From Scolanthus callimorphus (Eukaryota > Cnidaria > Anthozoa > Actiniaria > Edwardsiidae): DNA of 64,000 nt. The stretch covers positions 6,807,575-6,871,574 of the forward strand of contig CM066915.1 of the NCBI GenBank assembly GCA_033964015.1. Reading direction: 5' to 3'. Positions within the stretch are counted from its first letter, which is position 1; every line of letters starts with the position of its first letter. The position numbers were made by a program, and so were the translations under genes. The notes under the pieces were generated by a model. The model searched no databases and was not told where the DNA came from. It worked only from the letters and a program-made list of their open reading frames with translations. Shown in pieces: positions 23,559-35,601 of the stretch.

Positions 23559-26500
23559 ATGGACGGACTATTTGCCCTTCATCTTTTGTGCTTATTGGCC
23601 GCTTTACTAAGCGCCGCTACTGCTGAATCTGCTGGGATAGAAGTGGAAGACGCAGCACTTGATAAAATAAATATCATAGCAAGGAATGGGAATAAGGAAG
23701 TAAGTTATTAGTTTGATGTCGACTTCTTATAAAAATGATAAAAATGTCAGTTATTTGAACGCTCATGCGTCCCAATGCGTTTTACAATTTTAAGAGATTT
23801 TACCAGGATTTCGAATTACAGTTACTCATAAGTATTTAACTTTTTGGCTTGAAGTTTTTTGGTAGAACTACATGTAAGCAATAACTTAGGTTCCTCCCGC
23901 CATGAAAAATCTCGATTTAATACAGCACTGAAGCTTGTTTAAATCTAGGTGAAAGACTTCTTTCAAAAGGCATTTTAAGGTACTTTGTTCCTTTCGTAGT
24001 CTAGTTAGATTATTATTAATATAGCCTACTATCCCGGCGTAACAAATCGATAGAAATCGATCATCGAAAACTGATCGATAAATCGATATTTGTCGATCAG
24101 ATTGACCGATCATTATCGATTAATATCGGCAATCGATAAAAATTGATAGTCACAGCCATCCCCGACAGATCGATAAAAATCGATATCACTTGATATCGAA
24201 AGTACGTATCATAAACATCACTGTTCCAAAAAGAAAAGTTATTTAAATTTTTTGTGTCTCGAAAATTTAATGTCTCCACTTTCCATAAGTATTACCCCAG
24301 TCTCCATGAAGTGCCGCTAATTTTAGGAGTAGATTATCAAGTATGAACGAAAGGGCACTGCCATTAACGATCTTTTTCGTGCTGATAAACATTTCGCGAC
24401 CTTTAGGAGTGAAGAAGCTTTAATACTACGCTCTCATGTATATTGCTTGCTAGTGTTGAAATACTAGTAAAATCACTGAAGTACTTCATGCCCCCATGGA
24501 CTTTATACACCATTGCTTTCGTTGTCAACCTCATATAATCGTTTCCGCATTCCTTCCCCGAGCCTTCTACGTTTTTACATGTTTACCACTCTTTATCTGT
24601 CGTGATATCGTTTCATAATAAGGAAATAGACTAATGTTTTGCTAAATAAAAGTTATTATTTTACAACCGGTTAATCCTGGAGAAGTGGAATGTTTCTTTG
24701 CATATTTTATGGGCGTATTGTCGGGCCTACTTGGTTTCGATATTGATTTCAATTCATGCAGAATGTCGCGCCATTGCTCTTCTGGAATAAACTTGCTTGA
24801 ATGAAAATTGTTCTTTTGTCAAGAAGAATGACTGCCAACAACATTGATAAAGACCAAAAATAGACGTTACCGCCTTAATTTTTTTTTCCAAATTGGAATT
24901 ACTTTTAAAAGTAATATTCTGCTGAAAAATAAAAGTAATAAAGTAGCTATTTGGAACCGGTTGATTATTCTGTTGTTGTTTTTTTTTATTTCAATGTGGG
25001 TGGTGCTAAGTCCATGAAGGTAAGGAATCGAATACCACTCGTAATCCCGTTGGATTCTTGGGATGACATACGCTGAGCAGTGTGGTAAATACCAGACCTA
25101 CAAAGATAATGATAGAGACCCTCTATTTCCTAAATTAAACACCCCGTTTCCTCCTACATCAGATGTGCAAGTTTGTCTCACATCACATAACTAAACATAA
25201 AAACACTTTTGAAGCGAAAATGTGACTATGCTGAAGGGAATAGTAAGAGAATTCCTTAACACAAATATGAGGGTAAGGAGCGGTTTTTCCTGATCCCGTG
25301 GAGCAAAGTACACTATTTGCAACGGAAAATGATTATCGTTATAATATTTGGGGGTTTTTTTTTGGCTTTTGTGTGTGTGTATGGACTCTCTTATTTACCA
25401 TTCTCGTTTAGATCATCATCGTGGTCATTTTGATCACGATAATGACGTAAAGCGTGATAAATAAGAGTCCACACCACTCAAAACCTCTAGAGACTTGTTA
25501 AGTTTGTAAACTTCCCGCGTTTGTGTTTTTCAGGGCCAGTTGAAACAGTTGCAAGATCAGTCAAAGCAGCAGCCTGACTTTTTCAGGTGTGATTCTGATT
25601 GATTGTCAGTGCTACAATGAGGTGGTCTAGCTTGACACACATTCTACGATAATATCAACAAGCAGACGGCTAGAGATGTGATTACCAATGACTGCTGCAC
25701 AGCATTCCTCCCCTCTTGTTTTTGTTTCATTTATACATTAAACGTCATTTATACAGGAAAAAATCCATGTTTTCAAAATTCTTTGAGCTTTGAAGGCAAC
25801 TGTCAAACCGTGTTTTGAACAGATTGGTCTTCGATCGCACAATTTCAGAGGTTTTGAAAAAGCCACAAATGTTTGATTTAGGGAATGCATTGAAAATACA
25901 ATTTTAATTTTAATTTTAAAATTAATTGGTGACGATTTCGCAGCATTATAAAAACTGCAGGAATGCTTATCAAGGCTATTACTTTCTAATTAATAACAGT
26001 ATCATCAAGTCCATGGTAAAATCTTACGAACGTCTTCTCAATATTGTAAGTACACGCGAGAACCAAAGCAAGTACATTAATCATGTTCACGCGATTATCT
26101 TACTGTTCCCCATTAGAATCCATTTTACTGTCTTTTGCGTTTCATTAGGGTCATATTATGTGAGAGCCTGGTACATGACTTCCCTTGCTCCTTTGACAAC
26201 TTCGTCTAACTTTTATTATATGGACTGGCTAATAAAGGGGCACTCGCACGCTTAAAAAAAGTCTAATTCTAATCACCAAAATACATTTAAGTTTACCGGG
26301 AATAACCAAAATAACAGTCCAGGTTTGTTAAACGATCTTTTATCTGTCAAATCAATACAAAGTTGTAGTGCTTTTATCTATTATCGAGAGGAAAGGAATT
26401 GGATTGCGTTTGAATTATTTGCTTGTCAGGCAAGCGTGCGAGTGCCCCCTTTAGTGTATTTACTAAGCGAAACCGGTTTTTCGATAGTGCAATAGTTGTT

Positions 26501-29500
26501 TTCCTCTCAGGAGGAATTTTAATATACAAAATGATTGACCATCCCCGGATTTAGCTTGCGAACCACGCCAAACTTCGCAGACAGATAGTGTTATCATCAT
26601 GAGTGTGGAAAGGAAGATGAAGGGAATGCCTGAATCAGTGACATGAGACTGTATGACGATCATGTCCCTAAAATTAACATCTACTCATTCCGCTTCTCAG
26701 TGCTTCCTTTTCCCTTCTTATTATGACTTCTTTTTAGGTGGAGTGGGGAATAAAGACAAGCGGCAGTCACAAACGTATGTTGCTAGCGACACGTAAAGTG
26801 CCTAGAACACGACTGAATGGATCAAACGACTGAAAAAGATTAAAACCATGCCGCTATTATAATCGATCGACACGATTGACATCTTGGTCTTGAATGGGCT
26901 CAAAATGATGTTACCACCGAGACATATCTTATGAGATATGAAAAGAATCAGTGTTCTTGGAGGCTGGGAGGTCACTTTACCCTATACAGACCGACCTTTA
27001 CCTTAAAAGCCGATATAACTATTTTTTCCAACACTAGAAATGTCATTTTTTTTTCGATGAAACAAGCGCGCGCAAATGGTTACCGTGATCTATAGGTCAA
27101 AGATAGGAAAATATTGTCCCCAAGCGCATGCTCTAAAACCAGTTAGAATGTAGAATTCGTTAAGGTGCTCTCGACAGAAAAAGTAATATTATGCCGTTGC
27201 CGATGATTAATTCTCAAGTACCTTTATTACATTTGATACTACTAATCCCAGAATCCTTTTCGTAGTTCCTTTTGTTTGCCTCATTAACACCATATATCTT
27301 GCAGCTCCCAAAGGACCTCGAACTTTTGAATAACAAAACGAATTCGAAGAGGATTATGGTAGTTAGTGGTATCAAGATGTTATAAGGGTAATTGTGTATT
27401 GCCATTCTAATTGTCAAAGATCTAACTATCCTTCATTCGCACTTTAATGTCGGCAAACACCTAATGGTACGGCTCATTGCATTCGGCGCGTGAATATGGA
27501 CTCATGACGATGACATGCATGTCATCGTCATGAGTCCATATTCACGCGTCGAATGCAATGAACCGTGGATACTGATGATAATCATGCTTTAGCTAGGGTA
27601 ATTGTTGCAATGCGCATAAGACGGAGTCGAGTTTAACACGACAAAACTCGTAAAAAACTCTCATTTTCTTAACACTGGTACAAATTTGTTTTCATAGCTG
27701 TAAAGTCGAGCTGCCGAGACATCAAATGTAAAGCAGGGGAGCGCTGCATGATGGTTAGTGACAAACCAAAATGTGTCTGCAACACCGTTTGTCCAGCAAA
27801 TTCTCAGCCAGTTTGTGGAACAGATGGGAAAACCTACCCCAACATGTGCCGGCTCAACATCCAAACGTGCAAAAGCAAAGGGAAAGTGAGATTGAAACAC
27901 AGTGGAAAATGCGGTAGGTTTCTATGTTATGTTAACAAATCTACTCGCTCAACACCCCAGTAATGAAAAGAAGCAAATATATATTGGAAAAAAGAACAAC
28001 ATAGTAAAATGGTGTCAAACAGAGTGTCAAACAGGGTGTCAATCAGTGTCAAACAGGGTGTCAATCAGAGTGACAAACAGGGTGTCAATCAGAGTGTCAA
28101 ACAGGGTGTCAATCAGAGTGTCAAACAAGAGTGTGTACCAAAAACGTGCACGCATCCTGTAGTCGAGTAACAAAAGTTTATAGGTCTCACATTGTCTTCC
28201 TTAGTTCTGAATGTTCCGCTCAACTGTGCCGAGGTCCTGAAGCGTGGGGGAAGAAAAAGCGGAGTCTACACTATTGATCCCGACGGAAAAGGATCTTTTC
28301 AGGTTGGTGCAAATTGGTTGAGCTTGGAATTTCAAGAAAGAAAAAGCAGACTTTGTTATCTTGACAAAATATTTATGTTCATGGAAACACACCGGACCAG
28401 AGTGTTCCTCAGAAAGCCTGTTCCTGTTGCTCAGCAAGAGGGTTACCTTGGTGACAGGGTCACCTTTGGTGGCATCTTTAGTAATGACCAAATACACTAC
28501 TTGAACGCTCATTGCCAAGAAGCTTGTTCTGTGCTTGGTACAATCATAGTTTATAGAGGGCAATGGTTAGGAAACCTGACACCCTGTTATTGTACTATGT
28601 CTTTGTTCACTTTTTCAGAGATATCCTTTTCTTTGTGCAGGGTCTGAGGGTCGCGGTACATTAGTACAACATTGAGTCTGTAAAATTCAGTGTACAACCA
28701 GACATGCATATTTGATGAGCATGAAACAAAAGACTGTACAGGGTCAACATCACGTGATAGCCCCTCTCGACATCCAGCCCACGCTATTATGTTGGCCCTT
28801 TGAAGTTTGCCGGGCTTCCTAACCATTCCACTCCATTAACTAAGGTACAATCCTGTATAGCAGGCATGCGCACAAAATATGTCGTGAATTTAGTAGCGAA
28901 CAACATCCAATCACATTCCTCGCACAGATTCAAATACAATGTATGTCTAGACTTTTAGACGGCATGTGTTTCTGTTTGATGTGTATCGCCATTTGGTGAC
29001 TTGTTGTTTTTATTTACAATTACAGGTTTATTGTAACCAAAGTATTGCCGGGGCGGATGGACCGTCTTCCAGCGTAGACAAGATGGCTCTGTCAATTTCT
29101 GGCAGAACTGGAAAGGTTACAAAACTGGTTTTGGAAACCTGAATGGCGAGTTTTGGTTGGGTCTGGACAAGATACATCGATTGACCCAGCAGACCAAAAA
29201 CATCCTTCGAATCGATATGGTCTTCTCGCGACCCATAAGGAGGCGATTTGCACAATATAGCTTGTTCACTGTCTCATCAGAACGAACAAATTACACACTG
29301 ACCTTGGGACGGCATTCAGGTTGGCTTTTTACCTCTTACACAGCTTGAACATGTCGTCAGTTACATTTTACAGTAAACAGTTTGCACATTCGTTCCCTTG
29401 TATCTCGTTTGCAATATAAGATACCAGTCTAAAACTTGGCAAATCAATTGAAGATATAGTTCTCTTTCAGAATATTGGCCTTTTGGTCGAAATAACCTGC

Positions 29501-30880
29501 TATTATTAAATTAAATGCCTCCGGAAGTGAACACCAAGAATACCTGATATGACCACCGTGGTTAAATAAGGATTTAGGGAAGTGGTCAAAACATCTGTAC
29601 TCGAATGGGACCCGATGGGGTGGTGTATGCCGCAACCAACCTTCCTTTAGGAAAAAATGGCCATTTTTAACTGCAAATATCTCGTAAAATAATAAATGAA
29701 TACAAACGATAGGCTCAGCACCGTCTTCTTTATAGTGCGAGCAACACATCCATGCATTAAAATCCAACACCCCTTACTCGTGAACAGAGAAAATGGGCAT
29801 TGAAAAAACGGGTGGGTAGGTACAACCCGGGACCTACCACCTCCCGTTATAAAATCGGGTCCCGCTCGAGTACAAATGTTTTGACCGCTTCCCTTACTTG
29901 CTTGCTTACTTGCCACTTTAACCTTGCAGGAGCGTACCAGAAATTTCTAACTTAGGAAAAATCGAGCAATATTTAGGTGAAATCCCTTTGGCATCGTGTC
30001 AAGTCAAAATCAAGCTTCGATTGCCAGTGTAGTGTATTCTAAATATTGTTCCGAAATGTATGGGTAGGGACAGGGGAATAGCAAAGTGGACCCCCCTTCC
30101 CTCTTCAAAAAATTCCTGGGGGCCGTTTCTCGAAACGCCCGAGAATTCTCGGGCCCGAAAAGTTTGTTTTGAAATTTTAATAGATTGATCCCCAAGTTTT
30201 TCGTTTTCTTTTCTACCCTGATGGTTTAAGTAGTCTAGAACTTCCTATCCGTGAATATGTATACTGTTTACGTCTCAAAAAAGAAATTTCCAATTTCATT
30301 GAAACCCTCAAATCGAAGAAAAATCACCCGAAAAGTCTCGGGAGGTCAGTTGCTCCCGAAAACTTTCCATTGTTTTTCACCCGAGTTTTTCGGGCGCCCG
30401 AAAAGTTCGGTTTAAACTCACGTAATTCTTTAAGTACTATAGAATAGAAATAACTACGAAAAGGAGTTATAGACTATTAAAATCAGCAGGGTAGAAAAGA
30501 AAATGAAAATCTTTTTTATAAATCCATAAAAATTGCAAAACAAAGTTCTCGTGCCCGAGAATTCTCGGGCGTTTCGAGAAACGGGCGCCTGGTACGCCCC
30601 GGCCTTGTGCGTAGACTACAACACTCTCTATTGTGTTTATCTAGGTACGGCTTTGGATAGACTGACGTATCATAATGGCCAGCCCTTTTCCACAAAAGAC
30701 AGGGATAACGACGCATGCAAGTGTAAGTGTGCCATCGTGTACACGGGGGGATGGTGGTATAAGAATTGCCTTCACTCTAACCCCAATGGAATGTACAATA
30801 AACCGCCGTGGCAAACTGGATTCGCGAGTTGGCGTCATAACCAAACCAGATGGTCAGAAATGAAGATACGACCGTCCTGA
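23559..30880 (+). CDS. follistatin/Kazal-FReD protein, copy 2 (frameshifted in exon 7)
   Basis: Exons: 23559-23699, 25534-25586, 26000-26045, 26738-26774, 27698-27913, 28205-28302, 29026-29319, 30645-30880. Signal peptide, linker, follistatin/Kazal exon and last FReD exon are all open, with the same phases as copy 1. Exon 7 is 294 bases instead of 295: one G is missing from the run that should encode Gly-Gly-Gly-Trp near 29050, which throws the frame. An AG at 29071-29072 lies in frame. Splicing there would restore the reading frame but would delete about 17 residues including one Cys of the first FReD disulphide. The last exon keeps DRDND, the Cys pair and SEMKIRP. It is a pseudogene in progress, an alternatively spliced gene, or a sequencing error in a G-run. 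An AATAAA lies about 80 bases after the stop. Confidence 0.7.
24030..24200. repeat. cluster of ATCGAT motifs in intron 1 of copy 2
   Basis: At least ten ATCGAT or close variants in about 170 bases, many within short palindromes such as AAATCGATATTTGTCGAT. It replaces DNA found in copies 1 and 3. It may be a degenerate insertion; DREF-type factors bind TATCGATA in other animals, but nothing here shows use. Confidence 0.5.
26235..26450. mobile_element. GGGGCACTCGCACG-family MITE in intron 3 of copy 2
   Basis: Ends AAAGGGGCACTCGCACGC / GCGTGCGAGTGCCCCC. Copies 1 and 3 lack it at the matching place (TTGGCTATTTTTAGTGTATT near 7905 in copy 1). Shares termini with the larger element at 39863-41196. 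Confidence 0.7.
27471..27564. repeat. 47-bp-arm palindrome in intron 4 of copy 2
   Basis: Two inverted arms of about 47 bases meet without spacer at GACATG|CATGTC and differ at about two positions. Copies 1 and 3 have only the left arm as ordinary sequence. It is therefore a local inverted duplication and not an inserted element. Confidence 0.85.
28015..28130 (+). repeat. short tandem repeat in intron 5 of copy 2
   Basis: Imperfect tandem units of about 20 bases of the type AGTGTCAAACAGGGTGTCAA. Copy 3 has a shorter version near 36899-36933. The open frame across it is intronic. Confidence 0.8.
30119..30590. mobile_element. MITE with CGTTTCTCGAAACGCCCG ends in intron 7 of copy 2
   Basis: The ends are complementary over about 50 bases: CGTTTCTCGAAACGCCCG then AGAATTCTCGGGC, and the inverse at 30550-30585. 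It lies about 55 bases before exon 8. No coding frame; target duplication not clear. Confidence 0.75.
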
Positions 30881-30961
30881 TAAACCTAACCCTGCAAAAA
30901 TTGCATACATGATCGATTGTATTCGGATGTTGAATGCCAGGTAATGGTAACAGATAATGGT

Positions 30962-30967
30962 AATAAA
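30962..30967 (+). terminator. polyadenylation signal AATAAA, copy 2
   Basis: AATAAA about 80 bases after the stop of copy 2, at a reasonable distance for transcript end formation. No cDNA evidence. Confidence 0.4.
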
Positions 30968-31229
30968 GACATAACGTTTCATGTGTGTCTTATTACTTGA
31001 CTTAGTTACATGTGCATTGCTACGCAACCACGAAGTTCAATGGCCATTTTCACACAACAGACGAGTTACTCGTCCGGACGGAAAACTCATCTAGATGTTA
31101 AAACGGGTCAAGATTTACTGATTTGTATGCAAAATTCGTGGATTCAAATTCATATGTAATGTTTTGACCTTTCGGTTCGTAAGGCTATCGGCTTTCTTTT
31201 GCCAACCTATAGTAAAATTCATATGGGAG

Positions 31230-31545
31230 TTTACAAGGATGGCGTCATGGTCCGCGGGGAGGGGGTACATGAAGGTTGAAATGGTAGGGATGACCGTCAT
31301 GAATTTCCATCCTAAAATACCTGGTCAGAAAACATTTCCACAATAAAAATACTCCTCGGTCCTAATGAAGCTCTTCAGCGTAACGTTTTAGTTTAGTTCA
31401 AATAACTCATAAAACATTACCGGGCTTTCTCAGCGTACCGTTTCCGTTCAGAAAATCCTAAAAATACCGGATTGCCGATTTTAACACCTAAATACGACGG
31501 TCATACCGACCAACCGAACATAGGGAGTACCCCCCGGGCGTCATG
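31230..31545. repeat. MITE-type tract behind copy 2
   Basis: Degenerate CCTAAAAATACC units ending in GGGAGTACCCCCCGGGCG. The flanking DNA (TGTAATGTTTTGACCTTTCGG, 31158 and 43413) is the same behind copies 2 and 3, so this tract lies within the duplicated unit. Confidence 0.5.
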
Positions 31546-31718
31546 GTCGGTGTCCACCATATCCCACATGATTGCCAGTGGTGCCTTCGTTCAAACAACC
31601 ACTGAGAGAAAATTTGATTTTCTCGTCAAAATTTCTCGTCCGATCCTGCTGTGCCTTGAAGTACCTTTGGTAATCCTTTGAGCTTCTTGGCATCACCTTT
31701 CTGTTAGTACACAATTCG

Positions 31719-32080
31719 TTATAATTTTGCTGATAAAATGCGCTTCCTGTACATTGTCACCACAGCCGCCCCACCGATACCAAAGTTATGCTGCAGAGCC
31801 ACGCATGCGCCGTCCACTTGTCTTTTTCCCGCCTCACCTCGAAGCTAGAAAAAGAAAATTCGTTATTACGCGATGAGGAATTTCAAAACCTTTCAGCCAC
31901 TCAAATATTTTTTTTTTATTTCTCTTGACTCGATAAAGTTGCATTCGACTTGAATCGAATAATGAACGGTCCCGGTTTAATTTCCACTTGTCAAATCCGT
32001 TCTAATTGGTGGAACTGTTACGCCTACCTGCCAACAGAGCTCGGCACATTGCGCGAGGCCTGACGCTCCAATAGGATGAC
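31719..32080 (-). pseudogene. duplicated last two exons of the SCPx-type thiolase
   Basis: Two minus-strand exons, 32028-32080 and 31719-31844, match the final two exons of the thiolase at 45704-45756 and 44141-44266. The first gives [17 protein letters not shown] between CAG and GT sites. The second gives LRGEAGKRQ...LQHNFGIGG...MYRK and ends in Ser-Ala-Lys-Leu-stop. Both are fully open. No upstream thiolase exon precedes them; the next 700 bases hold a MITE and the copy 3 promoter, so this cannot be a whole gene. It is a passenger fragment of the duplication that made copies 2 and 3. It differs from the parent at several positions (for example Arg for Pro before the PTS1-like tail). Confidence 0.8.
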
Positions 32081-32103
32081 CTGTGAGAGGAGAAGCACTC
32101 TGT

Positions 32104-32233
32104 GGAGTTGTTCCGCGTAAGAACGTTAGAGATGCAAATGAGGCGAGCCTTTTGTTTCCTGTTGACCAGAATCAATTGGAAACAAAAAGCTCGCTTCATT
32201 TGCATCTCTAACGTTCTTACGCGGAACAACTCC
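32104..32233. mobile_element. short palindromic MITE
   Basis: GGAGTTGTTCCGCGTAAGAA...and its complement enclose a roughly 130-base near-perfect palindrome. It interrupts GAGAAGCACTC, which is continuous in the homologous DNA behind copy 3 (45768-45778). Related to the inner part of 9714-9982. Confidence 0.75.
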
Positions 32234-32509
32234 AATGAATTCCTTCGTTATGAAAATTACTGATAGTGGCCAATCAGAAACTAGCATGACGTAACCTCGT
32301 TCCCTAGGGTCCAAGAGGTTAAAACAATAACCAGGATTCCCATTGACAGATGGGAAAAAGAACGGAGGAAAAAAACATAAAAAAACATATTTACTTTTAT
32401 TTTACCGGAAGGGTGAGCTCCCTGTGGCTGGAGCATGCACTCTCGCACGAGTCTGTGGCTGTCGCCAAGCCTGTCACCGAAGTTCTGGGTACACTAAAAC
32501 GGCGTGAAA

Positions 32510-32805
32510 GCGGGAGGAGCGATGCCTTAACACATCCGCTCTTTATGTTCACAGCCTAACTGCAGTACTTTTTCGACACTTTTCTTTCGCAAAGTGGTCT
32601 ATTTTTAACAAAGCATTATTTAAGATTATAGTTACCAGTATTGACGCTAGTAAAATCCCAGCACTTCAAACGTTCCCCGTGGTCACCCTCGAACAATATT
32701 GATAATATTTTTAGTTATAACCCCCAGCGCATAGCTGAGCAAGAGCAGTCGATTCTAGACTATACTAGCCACCAGCTGAGGTTGTTTGAATCTGCAGCTA
32801 TCGAC
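32510..32805 (+). promoter_or_regulatory. conserved 5' flank of family copy 3
   Basis: Matches the flank of copy 2, including CTGCAGTACTTTTTCGACACT and TTAGTTATAACCCCCAGCGC. Conservation may simply reflect recent duplication. Confidence 0.3.
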
Positions 32806-35345
32806 ATGGACGGACCATTTGCCCTTCATCTTTTGTGCTTATTGGCCACTTTACTAACGCCGCTACTGTTGAATCTGCTGGGATAGAAGTGGAAGACGCA
32901 GCACTTGATAAAATAAGTATAATAGCAAGGAATGGCTTAAAGGAAGTAAGTTATTAGTTTGATATCGACTTCTTATAAAAATGTCAGTTATTTGAACGCT
33001 TAGCATGTGTTCTAATGCGTTTACAATATGAAAGTTATTAAGACATTTTATCAGGATTTCGAAATACAGTTACTCAAAAGTTTTAAACTTTTTTGGCTTG
33101 ATGTTTTTTGGAAGAACTACATGTAAGCATTAACTTAGGTTCCTCTCGCCATTACAATCTCGATTACAGCACTTATAGCTTGTTTAAATATAGGTGAAAA
33201 ACTCTTTCAAACGCATGTTAAAGTACAACTTTTGTTTCTTTCGTAGTCTAGAGTCTAGATTATTATTAACATTGACATTGTTTGTAATATAGCGTAATAT
33301 TTAAGATGATTAATTTGGTTATTGATTCGAGTAAGGTGTGGCAAAAAAAACTAGCTAGTTACTAGAAAGTGCGAAATCTACTTGCTTCAGCTACATCTTT
33401 TTTTTCTTTTTATTTAATTAAAGACAATTACCTGAAAAGCTATACAGCTAGCTAGGTTCGTAAGCAAGTAGCAACTTTAGTTAGTCTCTCTAGTAAATCT
33501 TTGTGGCAACCTAGCAAAATACACTTTAAAGTCTTCAAAATATACAATATAAAGGGATTTGTATAGAATTTCACTTGACGTGGAATTTTCCTGTTTAGTA
33601 CCGCAGGTGGCGAACTTTAAAATGTAATGTCTCCACTTTCCATAAGTATTACTCCCAGTCTCCATGAAGTGCCGCTAACTTAGATTAGTAGATTATCAAG
33701 TATGCACTGTCATTGATACAAATTTCTCAACCTTTAGGGGTATTACGGCTCGAATACCACGCTCTTAGATATATTGCTTCCTACTGTTGAAATACTAGTA
33801 AAATCACTGAAGTACTTCATGCCCCCATGGACTTTATACACCATTGCTTTCTTTGTCCACCTCATAATCGTTTTCGCATTCCTGCCCCGAGCCATCTACG
33901 TTTTTACATGTTTACCACATTGTTTTTTACCGCGAGAACCGATAGTACAGCATCAGCCTCGTCAGTTGAGTTTTTGCAAGAGGTTTCTAAAAGTTATATT
34001 AGAAGATGTGGAAACTGATAGCCTGTATTAGTGAAATTAACTATCTAAAATATCATTTTGCATTCCACTATGAGGTCAGACCTACCATTTGTTTTACAAC
34101 CGGTTTTTTTTTGCAACCGGTTAAATTTTTTTTTCCAATGTGAGTGGTGCTAAGTCCATGAAGGTAAGGAATCGAGTACCACTCGTAATTCCGTTGGATT
34201 CTTGAAATGACGTTCACTGAACAGTGTGGTAAATACCAGACCTACAAAGATAATGATAGAGACTCTCTATTTCCTAAATTAAACACCCCGTTTTCTCTTA
34301 AATCAGATGTGCAAGTTTGTCTCACATCACATAACTAAACATAAAAACACTTTTGAAGCGAAAATGTGACTATGCTGAAGGGAATAGTAAGAGAATTCCT
34401 TGACACAAAGGACGGTAAGAGCGGTAAGGAGCGGTTTTTCCTGATCCCGTGGAGCAAAGTATACTTTGTGTTTGTGTTTTTCAGGACCAGTTGAAACAGT
34501 TGCAAGATCAGTCAAAGCAGCAGCCTGACTTTTTCAGGTGTGATTCAGATTGATTGTCAGCGCTACAATGAGGTGGTCTGGCTTGACACACACTCCACGA
34601 TAATATCAGCAAGCAGACGGCAAGGGGTGCGAATGCCAATGACTGCTGCATTCGCTGGTTTTGTTTTATTTTACAATTATGTCATTTATACAGGAACAAT
34701 TCCATGTTGTCATAGCTCTTTCAACTCTGAAGCAAAGATCAAATCGGATGTTTAGCGACTTCCGACGATCGCGCACTAACTCTTCACACCACACACACCG
34801 CGGGTTTTGCAAAAGCTTTCTGAAATTACTTAAATGTTTGATTCAGGGAACGCTTTGAAAACACAATGAATTAATTGGTGCAGAATTCGCAGAATTTTAA
34901 AATCTGTAGCAATGCTAATCAAGGCTGTAATTGCATTCTTATTAACAGTATCATCAAGTCCATGGTTAAATCTTACGAACGTCTTCTCAATATTGTAAGT
35001 ACACACGAGAATCAAGGCAAGTACATTAATCATGTTCCACGCGAATATCTTACTCTTCCCCGTTAGAATCCATTTTACTGCCTTTCGTGTTTCATTAGCG
35101 TCATATCATGTGAGAACCCCCTTGCTCCTTTGACAACTTCGTTCAATTTTTATCATATGGATTGGCTATATCAAGTGTATTTACTTTGCTTCTTTTTCGT
35201 CTTCATCTGACATTTTATTTAGTACATTTTATTCAACGATTTTAGTGAAACGAAACCGTTCAAGCGTCCAAACTTTCGGTAGTGCAATAGTTGTTTTTCT
35301 CTCAGGAAGAATTTCTTAATTTAATGTCATTAATACAGGAACAAT

Positions 35346-35601
35346 AGTCCAGTTTCGAATTCTCTAATCTACCGGTGAATAGGCATCAACGGCGCATAAA
35401 TACAGTGGGAGCCTCGATTTGAACCCGAAAGTTGCGAATACCAACGAGTTCAAAACGTTTTGCCTATTGTCTCCAGTCAAGCTTTATCATTTTCTCGTCG
35501 GTATTCACAACTTTATCTACTTCAAACTGAGGCTCCCACTGTATTTATGCGCCGTTGATGCCTATTATTCAGCGGTAGAGTAGAGAATTTGAAACTGGAC
35601 T
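35346..35601. mobile_element. MITE with AGTCCAGTTTC ends in intron 3 of copy 3
   Basis: Ends AGTCCAGTTTCGAATTCTCT / AGAGAATTTGAAACTGGACT, flanked by a possible 2-bp AT duplication. It splits CAGGAACAATTCCATGTTTT, which is intact elsewhere in the family (6942 and 34691 regions). Inner arms CGGCGCATAAATACAGTGGG and complement. Confidence 0.75.

Noticed and set aside
28192..28647. Longer open frame continuing past exon 6 of copy 2 (also 37021-37431 in copy 3)
   Set aside because: It reads through the GTTGGT/GTTAGT donor into the intron. Alignment with copy 1 and FReD domain order show that splicing to exon 7 continues the domain. The similarity of the intron in copies 2 and 3 is explained by recent duplication.
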